Below, piece by piece: positions 23,282 through 32,350 of a stretch of DNA of 64,000 nt (position 1 is the stretch's first letter; the number at the start of each line of letters is the position of its first letter). The stretch spans positions 3,454,501 to 3,518,500 of the forward strand of contig NZ_CP152002.1 of NCBI RefSeq assembly GCF_038595055.1, in the 5' to 3' direction. The DNA is from Paenibacillus sp. FSL R7-0345. Lineage in GTDB: Bacteria > Bacillota > Bacilli > Paenibacillales > Paenibacillaceae. The position numbers were made by a program, and so were the translations under genes. Under the pieces are notes generated by a model. That model saw only the letters and a program-made list of their open reading frames with translations. It searched no databases and was not told the origin of the DNA.

Positions 23282-26200
23282 ATGAAAAAACTAAAAAGCT
23301 GGAGAACATTATCTTTGCTCCTGTGGGTCATTGTTACCGTCCTGATGATTACAACAATGCCGGATATGAACCGTCTGGTTAAGGAAAAGGGGCAAATCTC
23401 GATTCCGGACGACGCGCAAAGCAGCGTTGCCGCTCAGATGATCAAACAGATGAATCCGCAGGGCGGCGAAGCCTATGGCATTATAGCCGTTTTTAACAGC
23501 GGCAGTGACAATCCGCTTACTGCGGCACAAAAGGAGCAGATCGCTGCTGCGATCAATGACCTGAAAGCCAAAGAACAGGTGCTCGGCATTACCGGAATTG
23601 TAGCGCATACGGACAGCCCGGAAGTCGAGCAGCAGCTGGTGTCTGAAGACCAGACGACGATTTTGACCCAAATCTCTGTTGACGAGAACCATGGTGAAAT
23701 CGCACAGGTGGCTGATGAGCTGAATACCTTTATGACTGGTGAAGGCCTGCAGCAGGACGGCATCAAAACGTATCTGACCGGCAGCGGGCTGATCGGAAAT
23801 GACTTTGCCAACTCCACACAGGACGGCGTAAAGAAAACAGAGGTTATCGCCATCGTCTTTATCCTTGCTGTACTAATTATTGTATTCCGCTCACCAGTGG
23901 TGCCGCTGATTTCCCTGCTTACTGTGGGTATATCCTACCTGGTATCATTGGGCGTTACAGCCCAGCTGGTTGACCATTTCAGTTTTCCGTTTTCGAGCTT
24001 TACACAGGTATTTCTTGTCGTCGTGCTGTTCGGAGTAGGAACAGACTACAATATTCTGCTCTATACCCGGTTTAAAGAAGAGCTGGCTCATCAGGATGAT
24101 GTATATGCTGCGGTAAAAGCAACCATGAAATCAGCAGCGAAAACCGTACTGTTCAGCGGACTCGCGGTCATGATCGGCTTTGCCTCGCTGTTTCTGGCCA
24201 AATTCAATCTGTATCAGGCAACTTCGGGCGTAGCAATCGGCGTTTTGGTGCTGCTGCTGGTATTAGTAACTCTTAATCCGTTCTTCATGATATTGCTCGG
24301 CAAAAAAATGTTCTGGCCTGTCCGGAAGTTCGATGGTCATGGCGACAGCCGTCTGTGGGGGATGTTCTCCAAAACTGCCGCAGCCAGATCTATCATGGCC
24401 ATCGTTCTTGTGGCGGTATTGACTGTACCGTTCATCCTCAAGTATTCAAATGTACTGAATTTCAATGATTTATGGGAAGTCAGTGACAAATACGAATCCA
24501 AGCAAGGGATTAACGTCATTGAAGATCATTTCCCTCCGGGCTTCTCTTCACCGGCAACGCTTGTTATCCGGTCTGACAGCAAGCTGGATCAGGCAAGTAC
24601 CCTGCACACCCTGGATGAAGTAGCGGAGCGGATTGCGCAGATGGAGGGCGTATCCGAAGTCATGTCGCCGACCCGTCCAACAGGCAGCAAGATACAGGAG
24701 TTGTATATAAATGACCAGACCAGACAGGTTAACTCCGGGCTGGGTGATGCAAACAACGGCATAGGCGAGATTAACGAGGGCTTATCCTCGGCAGAAGAAC
24801 AGCTTGGCGGAAGCGGCTCGGACGATCTGGATAATGTGCAGAAGCTGATTGACGGTACGGGCGAAGTACAAGAGGGTGTATCCGCCTTACGTGCTGCCCT
24901 GGATCAGGTAACGTCGGGAATGAACAGCGGGGCTGCGGGAGCCGGCCGGATCGAAGACGGTTTAAGCACGCTGAACACATCCGTAGGCCAATTAGCTGAA
25001 GGAACTTTACAGCTTTATAACGGATACAGCCAGCTGGAGGCAGGACTGGGAACATACGAACAGTATTTCTCCAGTATTGCCCAGGCTATCACCGGCGCTG
25101 CCCAAGGGTATGAGCAGATTGAAGGCTTAATGAATAACCTGGTTGCCGAAAAACCGGAAATGGCTGAGGATCCTAATGTTATGCAGACACTCGGGATCGC
25201 CGCTTCTGCGAAACAGCAGTTAAGCGGACTGAGCGGACAATTGGAGCAGCTGCGCACCGGGCATCAGACGGCCATGGCCTCTTTTAAAACAGCCAATGAC
25301 TCGCTGTCACAGATTAACGGCGGATTAAAGCAGATGCAAAGCGGTGTTGCTGCCCTTCAGACCGGAGCCTCCAGTTTGCAGCAGGGCTTGAATAAGGGCG
25401 CTGACGGCTCTGCCCGGATCGCTGATCAATCGGGTCAGCTTGAAACCGGCCTGAAGCAGATTAATGACGGACAGGTGCAGCTGCTGCAAGGTCTTAATGA
25501 TCTGCAGGGTAAAATGGGAGAGCTGCAATCCGGCCTGTCTGCCAGCACAGAGGGACTTACCCGGGTTAGCACAGGTCTCGAGACGGCGCAGTCCTATTTA
25601 AGCAAGCTTAGTGAATCGGAAACCTCGGAAAAATTCTATATACCGGATGATGTACTGAACGGCGAAGAATTCCAGACTGCACTAAACACCTATATGTCAG
25701 AGGATAGAACTACCGCTACCATGACCATTATTCTGGATCAGAATCCGTTCTCGGCGGAAGCGATGCCGGTCATTGCAGAAATCAGCAGGCAGGTGGATGC
25801 TGCATTAAGCGGAACGAACCTGAGCGGTGCCAAAGCTGCAATAAACGGGACTACAGCCCGTAATGCCGACCTGAACACGGTATCCCAGGAAGACTTTGTA
25901 CGTACCGCCGTGATTATGATGATCGGGATTGCGGTTGTGCTGATATTCATCACCAGGTCCCTGCTGAATTCGCTGTTTATCGTCGGCTCTCTGATCCTGG
26001 TTTATTTCACCTCACTGGGTCTCGGAGAGCTGGTCAGCGCGCATCTGTTTAACGCGGATCTGCTCAGCTGGAATGTGCCGTTCTTCAGCTTTATTATGAT
26101 CGTCGCACTCGGCGTGGATTACAGCATTTTTGTGATGATGCGTTATAACGAACTTCAGGGAACACCTGCAGAGCGGATTGTAAAAGCATCCCGTGACATC

Positions 26201-26425
26201 GGCAGCGTAGTCCTGTCAGCGGCCCTGATTTTGGGAGGTACCTTTGCGGCCCTGATTCCTTCAGGCGTACTAACCCTTATTCAGGTAGCGATTGTCGTTA
26301 TCATCGGCTTGCTGCTGCTCAGCCTGATTGCTATGCCAATTCTGCTGCCGGCCCTGATCGGACTAAGCGGCAGATTTAAACGTAAAGAAGCCAAGTATGA
26401 AATGGATAATAATAATACCTTGTAA
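23282..26425 (+). CDS. MMPL/RND-family exporter
   Basis: A 1047-residue proton-driven exporter with two sets of about six membrane helices (residues about 10-30 plus 180-390, and 865-1030). The first set contains GVGTDYNILLYTRFKEEL and the second GVDYSIFVMMRYNEL, the MMPL/SSD proton-relay motifs. Between residues about 480 and 770 is a long helical region with repeated L-x-x-G-x-x-x-L heptads (LQSGVAALQTGASSLQQG), as in YdgH/YhgE-type proteins, likely reaching into the cell wall. ATG 23282 follows GAGAAGGTG at 6 nt. A GTG at 23273 lies inside that site. The substrate is unknown, possibly a lipid or amphiphile. Confidence 0.87.
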   Translation: MKKLKSWRTLSLLLWVIVTVLMITTMPDMNRLVKEKGQISIPDDAQSSVAAQMIKQMNPQGGEAYGIIAVFNSGSDNPLTAAQKEQIAAAINDLKAKEQVLGITGIVAHTDSPEVEQQLVSEDQTTILTQISVDENHGEIAQVADELNTFMTGEGLQQDGIKTYLTGSGLIGNDFANSTQDGVKKTEVIAIVFILAVLIIVFRSPVVPLISLLTVGISYLVSLGVTAQLVDHFSFPFSSFTQVFLVVVLFGVGTDYNILLYTRFKEELAHQDDVYAAVKATMKSAAKTVLFSGLAVMIGFASLFLAKFNLYQATSGVAIGVLVLLLVLVTLNPFFMILLGKKMFWPVRKFDGHGDSRLWGMFSKTAAARSIMAIVLVAVLTVPFILKYSNVLNFNDLWEVSDKYESKQGINVIEDHFPPGFSSPATLVIRSDSKLDQASTLHTLDEVAERIAQMEGVSEVMSPTRPTGSKIQELYINDQTRQVNSGLGDANNGIGEINEGLSSAEEQLGGSGSDDLDNVQKLIDGTGEVQEGVSALRAALDQVTSGMNSGAAGAGRIEDGLSTLNTSVGQLAEGTLQLYNGYSQLEAGLGTYEQYFSSIAQAITGAAQGYEQIEGLMNNLVAEKPEMAEDPNVMQTLGIAASAKQQLSGLSGQLEQLRTGHQTAMASFKTANDSLSQINGGLKQMQSGVAALQTGASSLQQGLNKGADGSARIADQSGQLETGLKQINDGQVQLLQGLNDLQGKMGELQSGLSASTEGLTRVSTGLETAQSYLSKLSESETSEKFYIPDDVLNGEEFQTALNTYMSEDRTTATMTIILDQNPFSAEAMPVIAEISRQVDAALSGTNLSGAKAAINGTTARNADLNTVSQEDFVRTAVIMMIGIAVVLIFITRSLLNSLFIVGSLILVYFTSLGLGELVSAHLFNADLLSWNVPFFSFIMIVALGVDYSIFVMMRYNELQGTPAERIVKASRDIGSVVLSAALILGGTFAALIPSGVLTLIQVAIVVIIGLLLLSLIAMPILLPALIGLSGRFKRKEAKYEMDNNNTL

Positions 26426-26476
26426 GATTGCATTATATATAATTTCTTATCTATATCAAGCGTGGTTTATAAAGAT

Positions 26477-26509
26477 CAAACAAGCCTGCACAATGTGCAG
26501 GCTTGTTTG
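26477..26509. terminator. Bidirectional terminator
   Basis: CAAACAAGCCTGCACA and its complement form a 15-16 bp stem with a minimal loop, ending in TTGTTTG on both strands. It separates the converging MMPL and CNNM genes. Confidence 0.85.
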
Positions 26510-26520
26510 CATATATGCTG

Positions 26521-27582
26521 TTAATTCGGAGCTACATTCACGTTAAGACTTTCATCCCGGATATCGCCTACGATCTCTTCCAGCAGATCCTCCATCGTCA
26601 CAATTCCGGTAACAGCACCTGACGTGTCAGTCACGGCCGCCATATGAACCCGGGTCTGCTGCATCCGCAGCAGGACATCACGCAGGTTCTTGCTGGCTGC
26701 AAATTTCGGAATATCGTGGATAAAGGTCTGCCAGTTGGCTGTTCTACCGGCGGCGATGCTGGTAAGCATCTCTTTCGTGTTCACATATCCGCTATACCGG
26801 CCGCTTCCATCGGCAGCCAGAACCGGATAACGTGTATAGTCATGTTTACCTAATACTTCGATTAGCTGCTCTACCTGCATATCTGCCTGCAGAGTTACTA
26901 CACCTGATACCGGAACGATGATTTCAGCAAGCGTCCGCTCATCAAAGGCAAAGATGTTATTCAGGTAGACAAGCTCTGTTTTGTTGATTTCACCGCTCTC
27001 ATAGCTCTGGTCAACGATCCATTTCAATTCTTCCTCTGAATGGACAGATTCATGGCCGGCCGGCTTAATGCCGAAGATTCTCAGCAGCAGTCGGGCAGAA
27101 CCATTCAAAGCAACAATAAACGGGTACGTGATTTTACCGAACCAGTACAGCGGAGGTGCAAGCAGCAGTGTCATCCGCTCTGCGAACTGGATTGCCAGCG
27201 TTTTGGGAGCAAGCTCCCCGATGACTACGTGCAGGAAGGTGATGATCGACAGGGCAATCAGATAGGAGAGCAAAGTAGACAATGCGGCAGGAACACCCAT
27301 CTGGTCAAACAGCGGATGCAGAATCCGTTCGACTGTCGGCTCACCGAGCGCCCCGAGTACCAGAGCCGTGATTGTAATACCCAGCTGGCACGCGGACAAA
27401 TAGTAATCGAGATCATGTGCCACCTTTTTGGCAATGACTGCCTTTTTGTTGCCTTCACTGATCAACTGGTCGATCCGCGACATCCGTACCTTCAGAATGG
27501 CAAATTCAGCACCGACAAAAAAGGCGGTAAGGCCGATAAAGACCGCAACCATAATTAAATTTATCGTAATAACTCCGTCCAA
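26521..27582 (-). CDS. CNNM/CorC-type transporter lacking the C-terminal domain
   Basis: The 353-residue protein has an N-terminal DUF21 membrane domain (residues 1-190: LSACQLGITITALVLGALGEP, VIGELAPKTLAIQF) and a CBS pair (about 205-335). The family includes magnesium exporters such as MpfA of Staphylococcus. It stops after LLEEIVGDIRDE, so it lacks the CorC/HlyC domain of about 80 residues present in its 438-residue neighbour. A terminator follows within 12 bp, so this is its natural end. It starts at TTG 27582. The ribosome binding site lies 23 nt away across a hairpin (see leader entry). It is a tandem paralog and probable operon partner of the next gene. Confidence 0.85.
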   Translation of the reverse strand: MDGVITINLIMVAVFIGLTAFFVGAEFAILKVRMSRIDQLISEGNKKAVIAKKVAHDLDYYLSACQLGITITALVLGALGEPTVERILHPLFDQMGVPAALSTLLSYLIALSIITFLHVVIGELAPKTLAIQFAERMTLLLAPPLYWFGKITYPFIVALNGSARLLLRIFGIKPAGHESVHSEEELKWIVDQSYESGEINKTELVYLNNIFAFDERTLAEIIVPVSGVVTLQADMQVEQLIEVLGKHDYTRYPVLAADGSGRYSGYVNTKEMLTSIAAGRTANWQTFIHDIPKFAASKNLRDVLLRMQQTRVHMAAVTDTSGAVTGIVTMEDLLEEIVGDIRDESLNVNVAPN

Positions 27583-27613
27583 AGTTTTCCCTCAGCGTGA
27601 GGGATTCACCTCC
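27580..27613 (-). promoter_or_regulatory. Ribosome binding site bridged by a hairpin (first CNNM gene)
   Basis: GGAGGTGA (27613-27606) is separated from TTG 27582 by 23 nt. Of these, 17 nt form a perfect 7-bp hairpin TCCCTCA-CGC-TGAGGGA (27604-27588, minus strand). With the hairpin folded, the effective spacing is 6 nt, the usual optimum. Confidence 0.7.
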
Positions 27614-27634
27614 AAAGTATTTGATAAGACGTTC

Positions 27635-28951
27635 TTAATGCTGTACCTGCGGTTGTTTGTAGTGTAAAATGACCTGCTTGATCTGGAAATTATCCGTTTC
27701 CATGATCGTCCAGCTCTGGCCTCCGGCCTTAAATTCATATCCGGTGTCAATGGAAGTCCCTTCATGGAACTGAATCCAGCCCCCGATGGTATCGATTTCC
27801 TCGCTGTCCTCGAAGGTCACGCCGAACTGCTCCTCAATATCTTCCAGAAGAACGCGGCCGTTAATGATATAAGTCTGCTCGTCGATCCGCTGTATTTCCG
27901 GTACCTCGTCGGCGTCGAATTCATCGCGGATTTCTCCGACAAGCTCCTCCAGGATATCCTCTAGCGTCAGAATCCCGGCAGTACCGCCGTATTCATCAAT
28001 AACCAGAGCCATATGCATCTGTTCCTGCTGCATTTTGAGCATGGCCTCCTTAATAGGAGTAACAGATGATACGGTAGGGAGGCTGCGGACAAACTCCTTC
28101 AGATGAGGATCCCGGCCGGCAATAATATGCGGAAGCATCTTCTTTACATTAACTACACCAAGTACACGGTCTTTATTGCCGGTCTCGATGACCGGATAAC
28201 GGGTATAGTTATTGGTGTCAAGTATGCTGACGATATCTTCATTCGACATATCGTAATCCAGGGCGACCATTCCGGTACGCGGAATCATAATATCCTTGGC
28301 TACACGCTCATCGAAGGAAAATACATTTTCCAGATACTCCAGCTTCTGTTCATTAATCTCGCCGCCCTCAAAGCTCTGGGCCATAATGATCCGCAGCTCT
28401 TCTTCCGAATAATGCTCTTCATGGCCTGCCGGCTTTACGCCGAACATACGCAGGATGACCCGTGAGGTTCCGTTCAGCGCAACGATGAACGGGTGCATGA
28501 TTCTGCCGAACCAGTATAGCGGCGGGGAGAGGAGAAGCGTAAGCTTTTCGGAAAACTGGATAGCAAGTGTCTTCGGTGCCATCTCACCGACAACTACGTG
28601 CAGGAAGGTTACAAATATGAAGGCAATTGCATAAGACGCTACAGAAGCATTGGCTTCAGATACATTGAAATAATCAAAAACAGGGTAGAGAATACGTTCT
28701 ACCGCCGGCTTACCGATCGCACCCAGACCGAGTGCAGTTACTGTAATCCCGAGCTGGCAGGCGGACAGATAGTAGTCCAGATCGCTGACGACCTTCTTGG
28801 CAAGCACTGCTTTTTTGTTGCCTTCATCAATCAGCTGTTCAATCCGCGACATCCGCATTTTTACGGCCGCAAATTCCGAGGCTACGAAAAATGCCGTCAG
28901 TACAATTAATATTGCAAGGATCATTAGGTTCGTTAAGGTTATTAAATCCAA
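27635..28951 (-). CDS. CNNM/CorC-type transporter (full length)
   Basis: A 438-residue membrane protein with DUF21 domain (1-195), CBS pair (about 210-335, including IPRTGMVALD and LTLEDILEELVGEI) and a C-terminal CorC/HlyC domain (345-425, GRVLLEDIEEQFGVTF). It fits the CorB/MpfA/YhdP group that exports magnesium or protects against metal excess. It starts at TTG 28951 behind the same hairpin-bridged ribosome binding site as its paralog, with a leader of perhaps 170 nt upstream. The N-terminal halves of the two proteins are strongly alike, so they arose by duplication. Confidence 0.88.
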   Translation of the reverse strand: MDLITLTNLMILAILIVLTAFFVASEFAAVKMRMSRIEQLIDEGNKKAVLAKKVVSDLDYYLSACQLGITVTALGLGAIGKPAVERILYPVFDYFNVSEANASVASYAIAFIFVTFLHVVVGEMAPKTLAIQFSEKLTLLLSPPLYWFGRIMHPFIVALNGTSRVILRMFGVKPAGHEEHYSEEELRIIMAQSFEGGEINEQKLEYLENVFSFDERVAKDIMIPRTGMVALDYDMSNEDIVSILDTNNYTRYPVIETGNKDRVLGVVNVKKMLPHIIAGRDPHLKEFVRSLPTVSSVTPIKEAMLKMQQEQMHMALVIDEYGGTAGILTLEDILEELVGEIRDEFDADEVPEIQRIDEQTYIINGRVLLEDIEEQFGVTFEDSEEIDTIGGWIQFHEGTSIDTGYEFKAGGQSWTIMETDNFQIKQVILHYKQPQVQH

Positions 28952-28981
28952 TCCTTTCCCTCAAAAGAGGGATTCACCTCC
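28949..28981 (-). promoter_or_regulatory. Ribosome binding site bridged by a hairpin (second CNNM gene)
   Basis: GGAGGTGA (28981-28974) lies 22 nt from TTG 28951. The intervening TCCCTC-TTTT-GAGGGA (28972-28957) forms a 6-bp hairpin, leaving 6 effective nt. The arrangement matches the other CNNM gene, although loop sequence and the downstream linker differ. The AAAGGA abutting the TTG is too close to serve. Confidence 0.7.
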
Positions 28982-29051
28982 AAGTTGAATTAAGGACGTA
29001 TTTGTGGTTCGAACGAGAGTTCCGGGTTCATCATACAGCTGCAGAAGCGGA

Positions 29052-29093
29052 TCAATGTAGGAGCACAATCCATTTGCAATATCGCCTTCCCAT
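29052..29093 (-). CDS. Possible 13-residue leader peptide
   Basis: Within the 349-bp gap between the CNNM gene and lutC, an ATG at 29093 preceded by GGAGGGGGG encodes MGRRYCKWIVLLH then TGA. The remaining leader (28982-29051) shows no motif I recognise. A TATACT at about 29134-29129 on the minus strand could be the -10 of the CNNM promoter. Translation is unproven. Confidence 0.25.
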   Translation of the reverse strand: MGRRYCKWIVLLH

Positions 29094-29250
29094 TATTGTT
29101 CAGCCCCCCTCCATAAGATATACGAAAAAGTATAACATAATTCAGACCAAACCATCCAGTTGCACGTTATGGTTTGCGATTTTGTCGATCCTGAAGCACC
29201 AAATGCCAATGTCCGATAACCTGCAGCATTCATTATTTTCAGTAAAAATA

Positions 29251-29297
29251 AAGCAGAGCAGTGATTCTTCCGCTTATGGAGGAATCCTGCTCTGCTT
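29251..29297 (-). terminator. Terminator of the lut operon
   Basis: AAGCAGAGCAG and CTGCTCTGCTT pair perfectly with an inner GATTC/GAATC stem. The flanking A-rich sequence gives TATTTTT on the minus strand. Confidence 0.8.
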
Positions 29298-29330
29298 ATT
29301 TCGATTAGGGGAGCGGCACAAAGGTATTAT

Positions 29331-30008
29331 TCAGATAAGGACATAGGTCGCTCTTAACGGACCGTGCACACCGACGACCAGCTGCATTTCAATGTCTGCC
29401 GAATTGGAAGGGCCGGAGATCAGATTAATGGACGAGCCGACAGATTCTCCTGCTTCAACCCGCCGGTTCAGCGCTGCAGCAGCCTGTGTGGAGCGCAATA
29501 CAATCCGCTCTTTCTCAACAATAGCAATATAATGCTCCGGTAAAAAGTGAAGGGCACGCCCCTGATCCGGCCGGCTCTCCACGACTATGGTTCCTGATTC
29601 TGCGAGAACATAATCCGCGAACACAATCACCGTATTGGCCGCTTCGGACCGGCTGATGTTCTCCTCACGGCTGGCCTCGCCCGACCAGACGGTTGAACCA
29701 GGGAAGCTGAGCCCATAGCCGGCAAAACGGCGGTCACCGGAAGTCATTACCTGGCCTCCGCCGTTTGCCGCTATCAGATCATCAAGCGTCCGCTGCAGAA
29801 TGTCGGGTGTGGATTCAATCAGCTGGGTATGGATAAAGAAGCACTGCTCCTTGAGGATACTGATCAGATCATCTGTGGTTAGGGCTCCATAGCTGTCAGG
29901 AATCATACCGCTGAGATCAGGACGCTGCACATTATGGATTCGCTCCCGGCCAAGCTTGGAGGCAACTCTGTTCAAAAAAGCATCCCTGTTATTATTTATG
30001 GCAGTCAT
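29331..30008 (-). CDS. lutC: Lactate utilization protein C
   Basis: This 225-residue LUD-domain protein is the third subunit of the LutABC L-lactate-oxidising complex. The LUD core is recognisable by [19 protein letters not shown] and the conserved C-terminal stretch [24 protein letters not shown]. It carries no Fe-S cysteines, as expected. ATG 30008 follows GGAGG and overlaps the lutB stop by four bases. It closes the operon. Confidence 0.93.
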   Translation of the reverse strand: MTAINNNRDAFLNRVASKLGRERIHNVQRPDLSGMIPDSYGALTTDDLISILKEQCFFIHTQLIESTPDILQRTLDDLIAANGGGQVMTSGDRRFAGYGLSFPGSTVWSGEASREENISRSEAANTVIVFADYVLAESGTIVVESRPDQGRALHFLPEHYIAIVEKERIVLRSTQAAAALNRRVEAGESVGSSINLISGPSNSADIEMQLVVGVHGPLRATYVLI

Positions 30009-31432
30009 TTGCTGGAACCTCCTTTGCGGTCTTTCATCCAGGTGCGGAAGCTGTCCTCCTGCTTGACCGGCTGCTTGAGATCACGGACACTGACCCAGCC
30101 CTGGATCAGCCCCGGGCCTCTGACAATCCGGCCATGCTTGCTCATCATCTTGCTGCCGGGATTGGCAAACCGCAGTGCCTTGCCGAACAGGGAAGGGGAG
30201 GAGAGCAGCCGGCTGGCGGCCTTCATCTGGAAGCGGTCCACAGCTCCGGTACGCTTTTCCTTCACGATATTCTGCCGGTGTACAATGAGCTGCTCGTGCA
30301 GCGGAATTTTGACCGGACAGACATCTGTACAAGCTCCGCAAAGACTGGAGGCAAAGGGCAGTTCCTTGTAATCATCATATCCGCCAAGCAGAGGTGTAAT
30401 GACTGCCCCAATCGGGCCGGGATAGATGGAGCCGTAAGCATGCCCGCCGATATGGCGGTAGACCGGACAGACATTCAGGCAGGCGCCGCAGCGGATACAC
30501 TGTAACGCTTCATTGAATTCGCTTCCCAGAATGTCTGAGCGCCCGTTATCTACTATAACAAGATGAAATTCTTCCGGGCCGTCAACTTCACCCGCGAGCT
30601 TGGGACCCATAACGGTGATATAGCTGGTCAGCTTCTGCCCGACAGCACTGCGGCAGAGCAGATTATCCAGCACCTCCATTTCTTCCAGCGTAGGAACAAT
30701 CCGTTCCATCCCCATTACAGCGATTTGTGTTTTAGGTATGGCCGCCGTAAGGTCTCCGTTGCCCTCATTAGTCACCAGATTAATCGCCCCAAGATTGGCG
30801 ACAGCAAAGTTGCAGCCAGTGATACCGACATCCGCCTCCAGGAACTTCTGCCGCAGGACGGCCCTGGCGAAGCGCGCCAGCTTTTCGGGACTCTCATCTC
30901 CGGTGTAGCCAAGCTTTTCGGTGAATACCCGTTTAATCTGGTTACGGTCCTTGTGCAGGGCAGGCGCCACAATATGTGACGGCGGGTCCCAGTCATCAAT
31001 CTGCAGTATATATTCGCCAAGGTCGGTCTCGATCAGCTCGCAGCCGGCTTCAATGAGCACCTTGTTCATTTCAATTTCCTCGGTAACCATCGACTTTGAT
31101 TTGACGATTTTTTTGGCCTGCTTCCGAATGACAACATCACGGATATAGCTGCTGGCTTCTTCTTTGGTTGCGGCAAAATAGACATGCCCGCCTTTTTTCT
31201 CAACATTGTCAGCAAGCTGGTTCAGGTAAAAATCGAGATTCTGCAGCGTGTGCTGACGGATCTTCTGGCCGACCAGCCGCCACTGCTCCCAGTCGCCGAG
31301 TGTGGTGGCGGCAGTAAGGCGTCTGGTCTTGAGGCTGTCCTGCGCAGAGCTTACGGCACTCCGCATAAAAGTATTGCCTATGCCGTCCGCCGTTCGCTCG
31401 CCGAACTCCCGTTTATCTGTCTGCAGACTCAT
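30005..31432 (-). CDS. lutB: Lactate utilization iron-sulfur protein B
   Basis: A 475-residue protein with an N-terminal LUD-type domain (about 60-295) and two 4Fe-4S cysteine motifs, [12 protein letters not shown] (near 305) and CGACTDVCP (near 355). The C-terminal region resembles other LutB/YkgF proteins. Together with LutA and LutC it oxidises L-lactate to pyruvate, passing electrons to the respiratory chain. It overlaps lutA and lutC by four bases each, so stoichiometric translation is likely. Confidence 0.94.
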   Translation of the reverse strand: MSLQTDKREFGERTADGIGNTFMRSAVSSAQDSLKTRRLTAATTLGDWEQWRLVGQKIRQHTLQNLDFYLNQLADNVEKKGGHVYFAATKEEASSYIRDVVIRKQAKKIVKSKSMVTEEIEMNKVLIEAGCELIETDLGEYILQIDDWDPPSHIVAPALHKDRNQIKRVFTEKLGYTGDESPEKLARFARAVLRQKFLEADVGITGCNFAVANLGAINLVTNEGNGDLTAAIPKTQIAVMGMERIVPTLEEMEVLDNLLCRSAVGQKLTSYITVMGPKLAGEVDGPEEFHLVIVDNGRSDILGSEFNEALQCIRCGACLNVCPVYRHIGGHAYGSIYPGPIGAVITPLLGGYDDYKELPFASSLCGACTDVCPVKIPLHEQLIVHRQNIVKEKRTGAVDRFQMKAASRLLSSPSLFGKALRFANPGSKMMSKHGRIVRGPGLIQGWVSVRDLKQPVKQEDSFRTWMKDRKGGSSK

Positions 31433-32184
31433 GAGCGGATTCCTCCTTTGGTGGCTGCTGCCGGCTCGCCGGTCTGGTTCAGCACCTCGGCAATATGCAT
31501 GATTTTGACGGGTGCTCCTTTACGGGACAGGCGGCCGCCGATATTCATAAGACAGCCCATATCCGCGCTGATCAGAATATCCGCTCCGGTTTCCAGCACG
31601 CTGTCGCATTTTTCATCGACCATCTGGCCGGAGATTTCCGGCATTTTCACTGAGAAGGTTCCGCCGAAGCCGCAGCAGTTATCGCTGTTCTTGAGCGGCT
31701 CCAGCTGTAAACCGCGTACCTGCTCAAGCAGCTGGTAAGGGGTCTCTTTTTCGCCGAGCAGTCTGGTCATATGGCAGGAACGGTGATAGGTCGCCGTGCC
31801 TTCAAGCCTTGCCCCGACATCCGTAATTCCCAGCACTCTGACAATGAACTGGGTGAACTCATACGATTTCTCCTTCAGGGCAACCGCTTTCAATTCCCAG
31901 TCCGGATCTCCTTTAAAAATCTTCGGGTATTCGTGAAACATAGCAATGCAGGAGCCGGAGGGACCAACTACATACTCAGAATGCTCAAAGGCGAGCATCA
32001 TATTTTTCATAGCCAGCTTGGAATCCTCCAGATAACCGCTGTTATACGTGGGCTGGCCGCAGCAGACCTGTGAAGCCGGGAAGTCAAGCTCGCAACCCAG
32101 CCTTTCAAGCACCTCCACCATTGCTTTTCCCGCACTCGGGGTCATCAGATCTATTAAACAAGTCGAAAAAATGCTAACTTTCAT
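31429..32184 (-). CDS. lutA: Lactate utilization protein A
   Basis: The 251-residue protein contains two cysteine-rich CCG domains ([11 protein letters not shown] near 40 and [17 protein letters not shown] near 170), the heterodisulfide-reductase-like fold of LutA/YkgE. It is the first gene of lutABC. ATG 32184 is preceded by GGAGG at 7 nt. No GntR-type lutR gene is nearby. The divergent aldA gene shares its 166-bp promoter region. Confidence 0.94.
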   Translation of the reverse strand: MKVSIFSTCLIDLMTPSAGKAMVEVLERLGCELDFPASQVCCGQPTYNSGYLEDSKLAMKNMMLAFEHSEYVVGPSGSCIAMFHEYPKIFKGDPDWELKAVALKEKSYEFTQFIVRVLGITDVGARLEGTATYHRSCHMTRLLGEKETPYQLLEQVRGLQLEPLKNSDNCCGFGGTFSVKMPEISGQMVDEKCDSVLETGADILISADMGCLMNIGGRLSRKGAPVKIMHIAEVLNQTGEPAAATKGGIRS

Positions 32185-32212
32185 TCCTGTTCCTCCAATC
32201 GCAGCGTTGGTA

Positions 32213-32305
32213 AGTATAGCTTAACTCAAGAAGTCAATGAAAAACAACACAAAAACACATAAAAAATGTGTATCTTGTTGACATAAAATGTTGTTAGCGT
32301 TTACA
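32213..32305. promoter_or_regulatory. Shared lutA-aldA control region with cre-like site
   Basis: For aldA, TTGACA (32278-32283) and TACACT (32302-32307) are 18 bp apart. TGTTAGCGTTTACA (32292-32305) fits the catabolite-response consensus TGWAANCGNTNWCA at all but one position and overlaps the promoter, so CcpA repression is likely. The inverted repeat ACACAT-AAAAA-ATGTGT (32255-32271) lies centrally and could bind a common regulator. A minus-strand TATACT (32218-32213) is a candidate lut -10. Confidence 0.6.
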
Positions 32306-32350
32306 CTATGGGAGAAGTAATGGAATAATTTATCTTGAGGGGGAGTAACA

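Noticed and set aside
28982..29250. Known riboswitch (M-box, ydaO or yybP-ykoY type) in the CNNM leader
   Set aside because: I could not find the conserved core sequences of these classes in the leader.
30563..30979. Plus-strand frames opposite lutB
   Set aside because: They are antisense to a conserved Fe-S protein and show only composition-driven openness.
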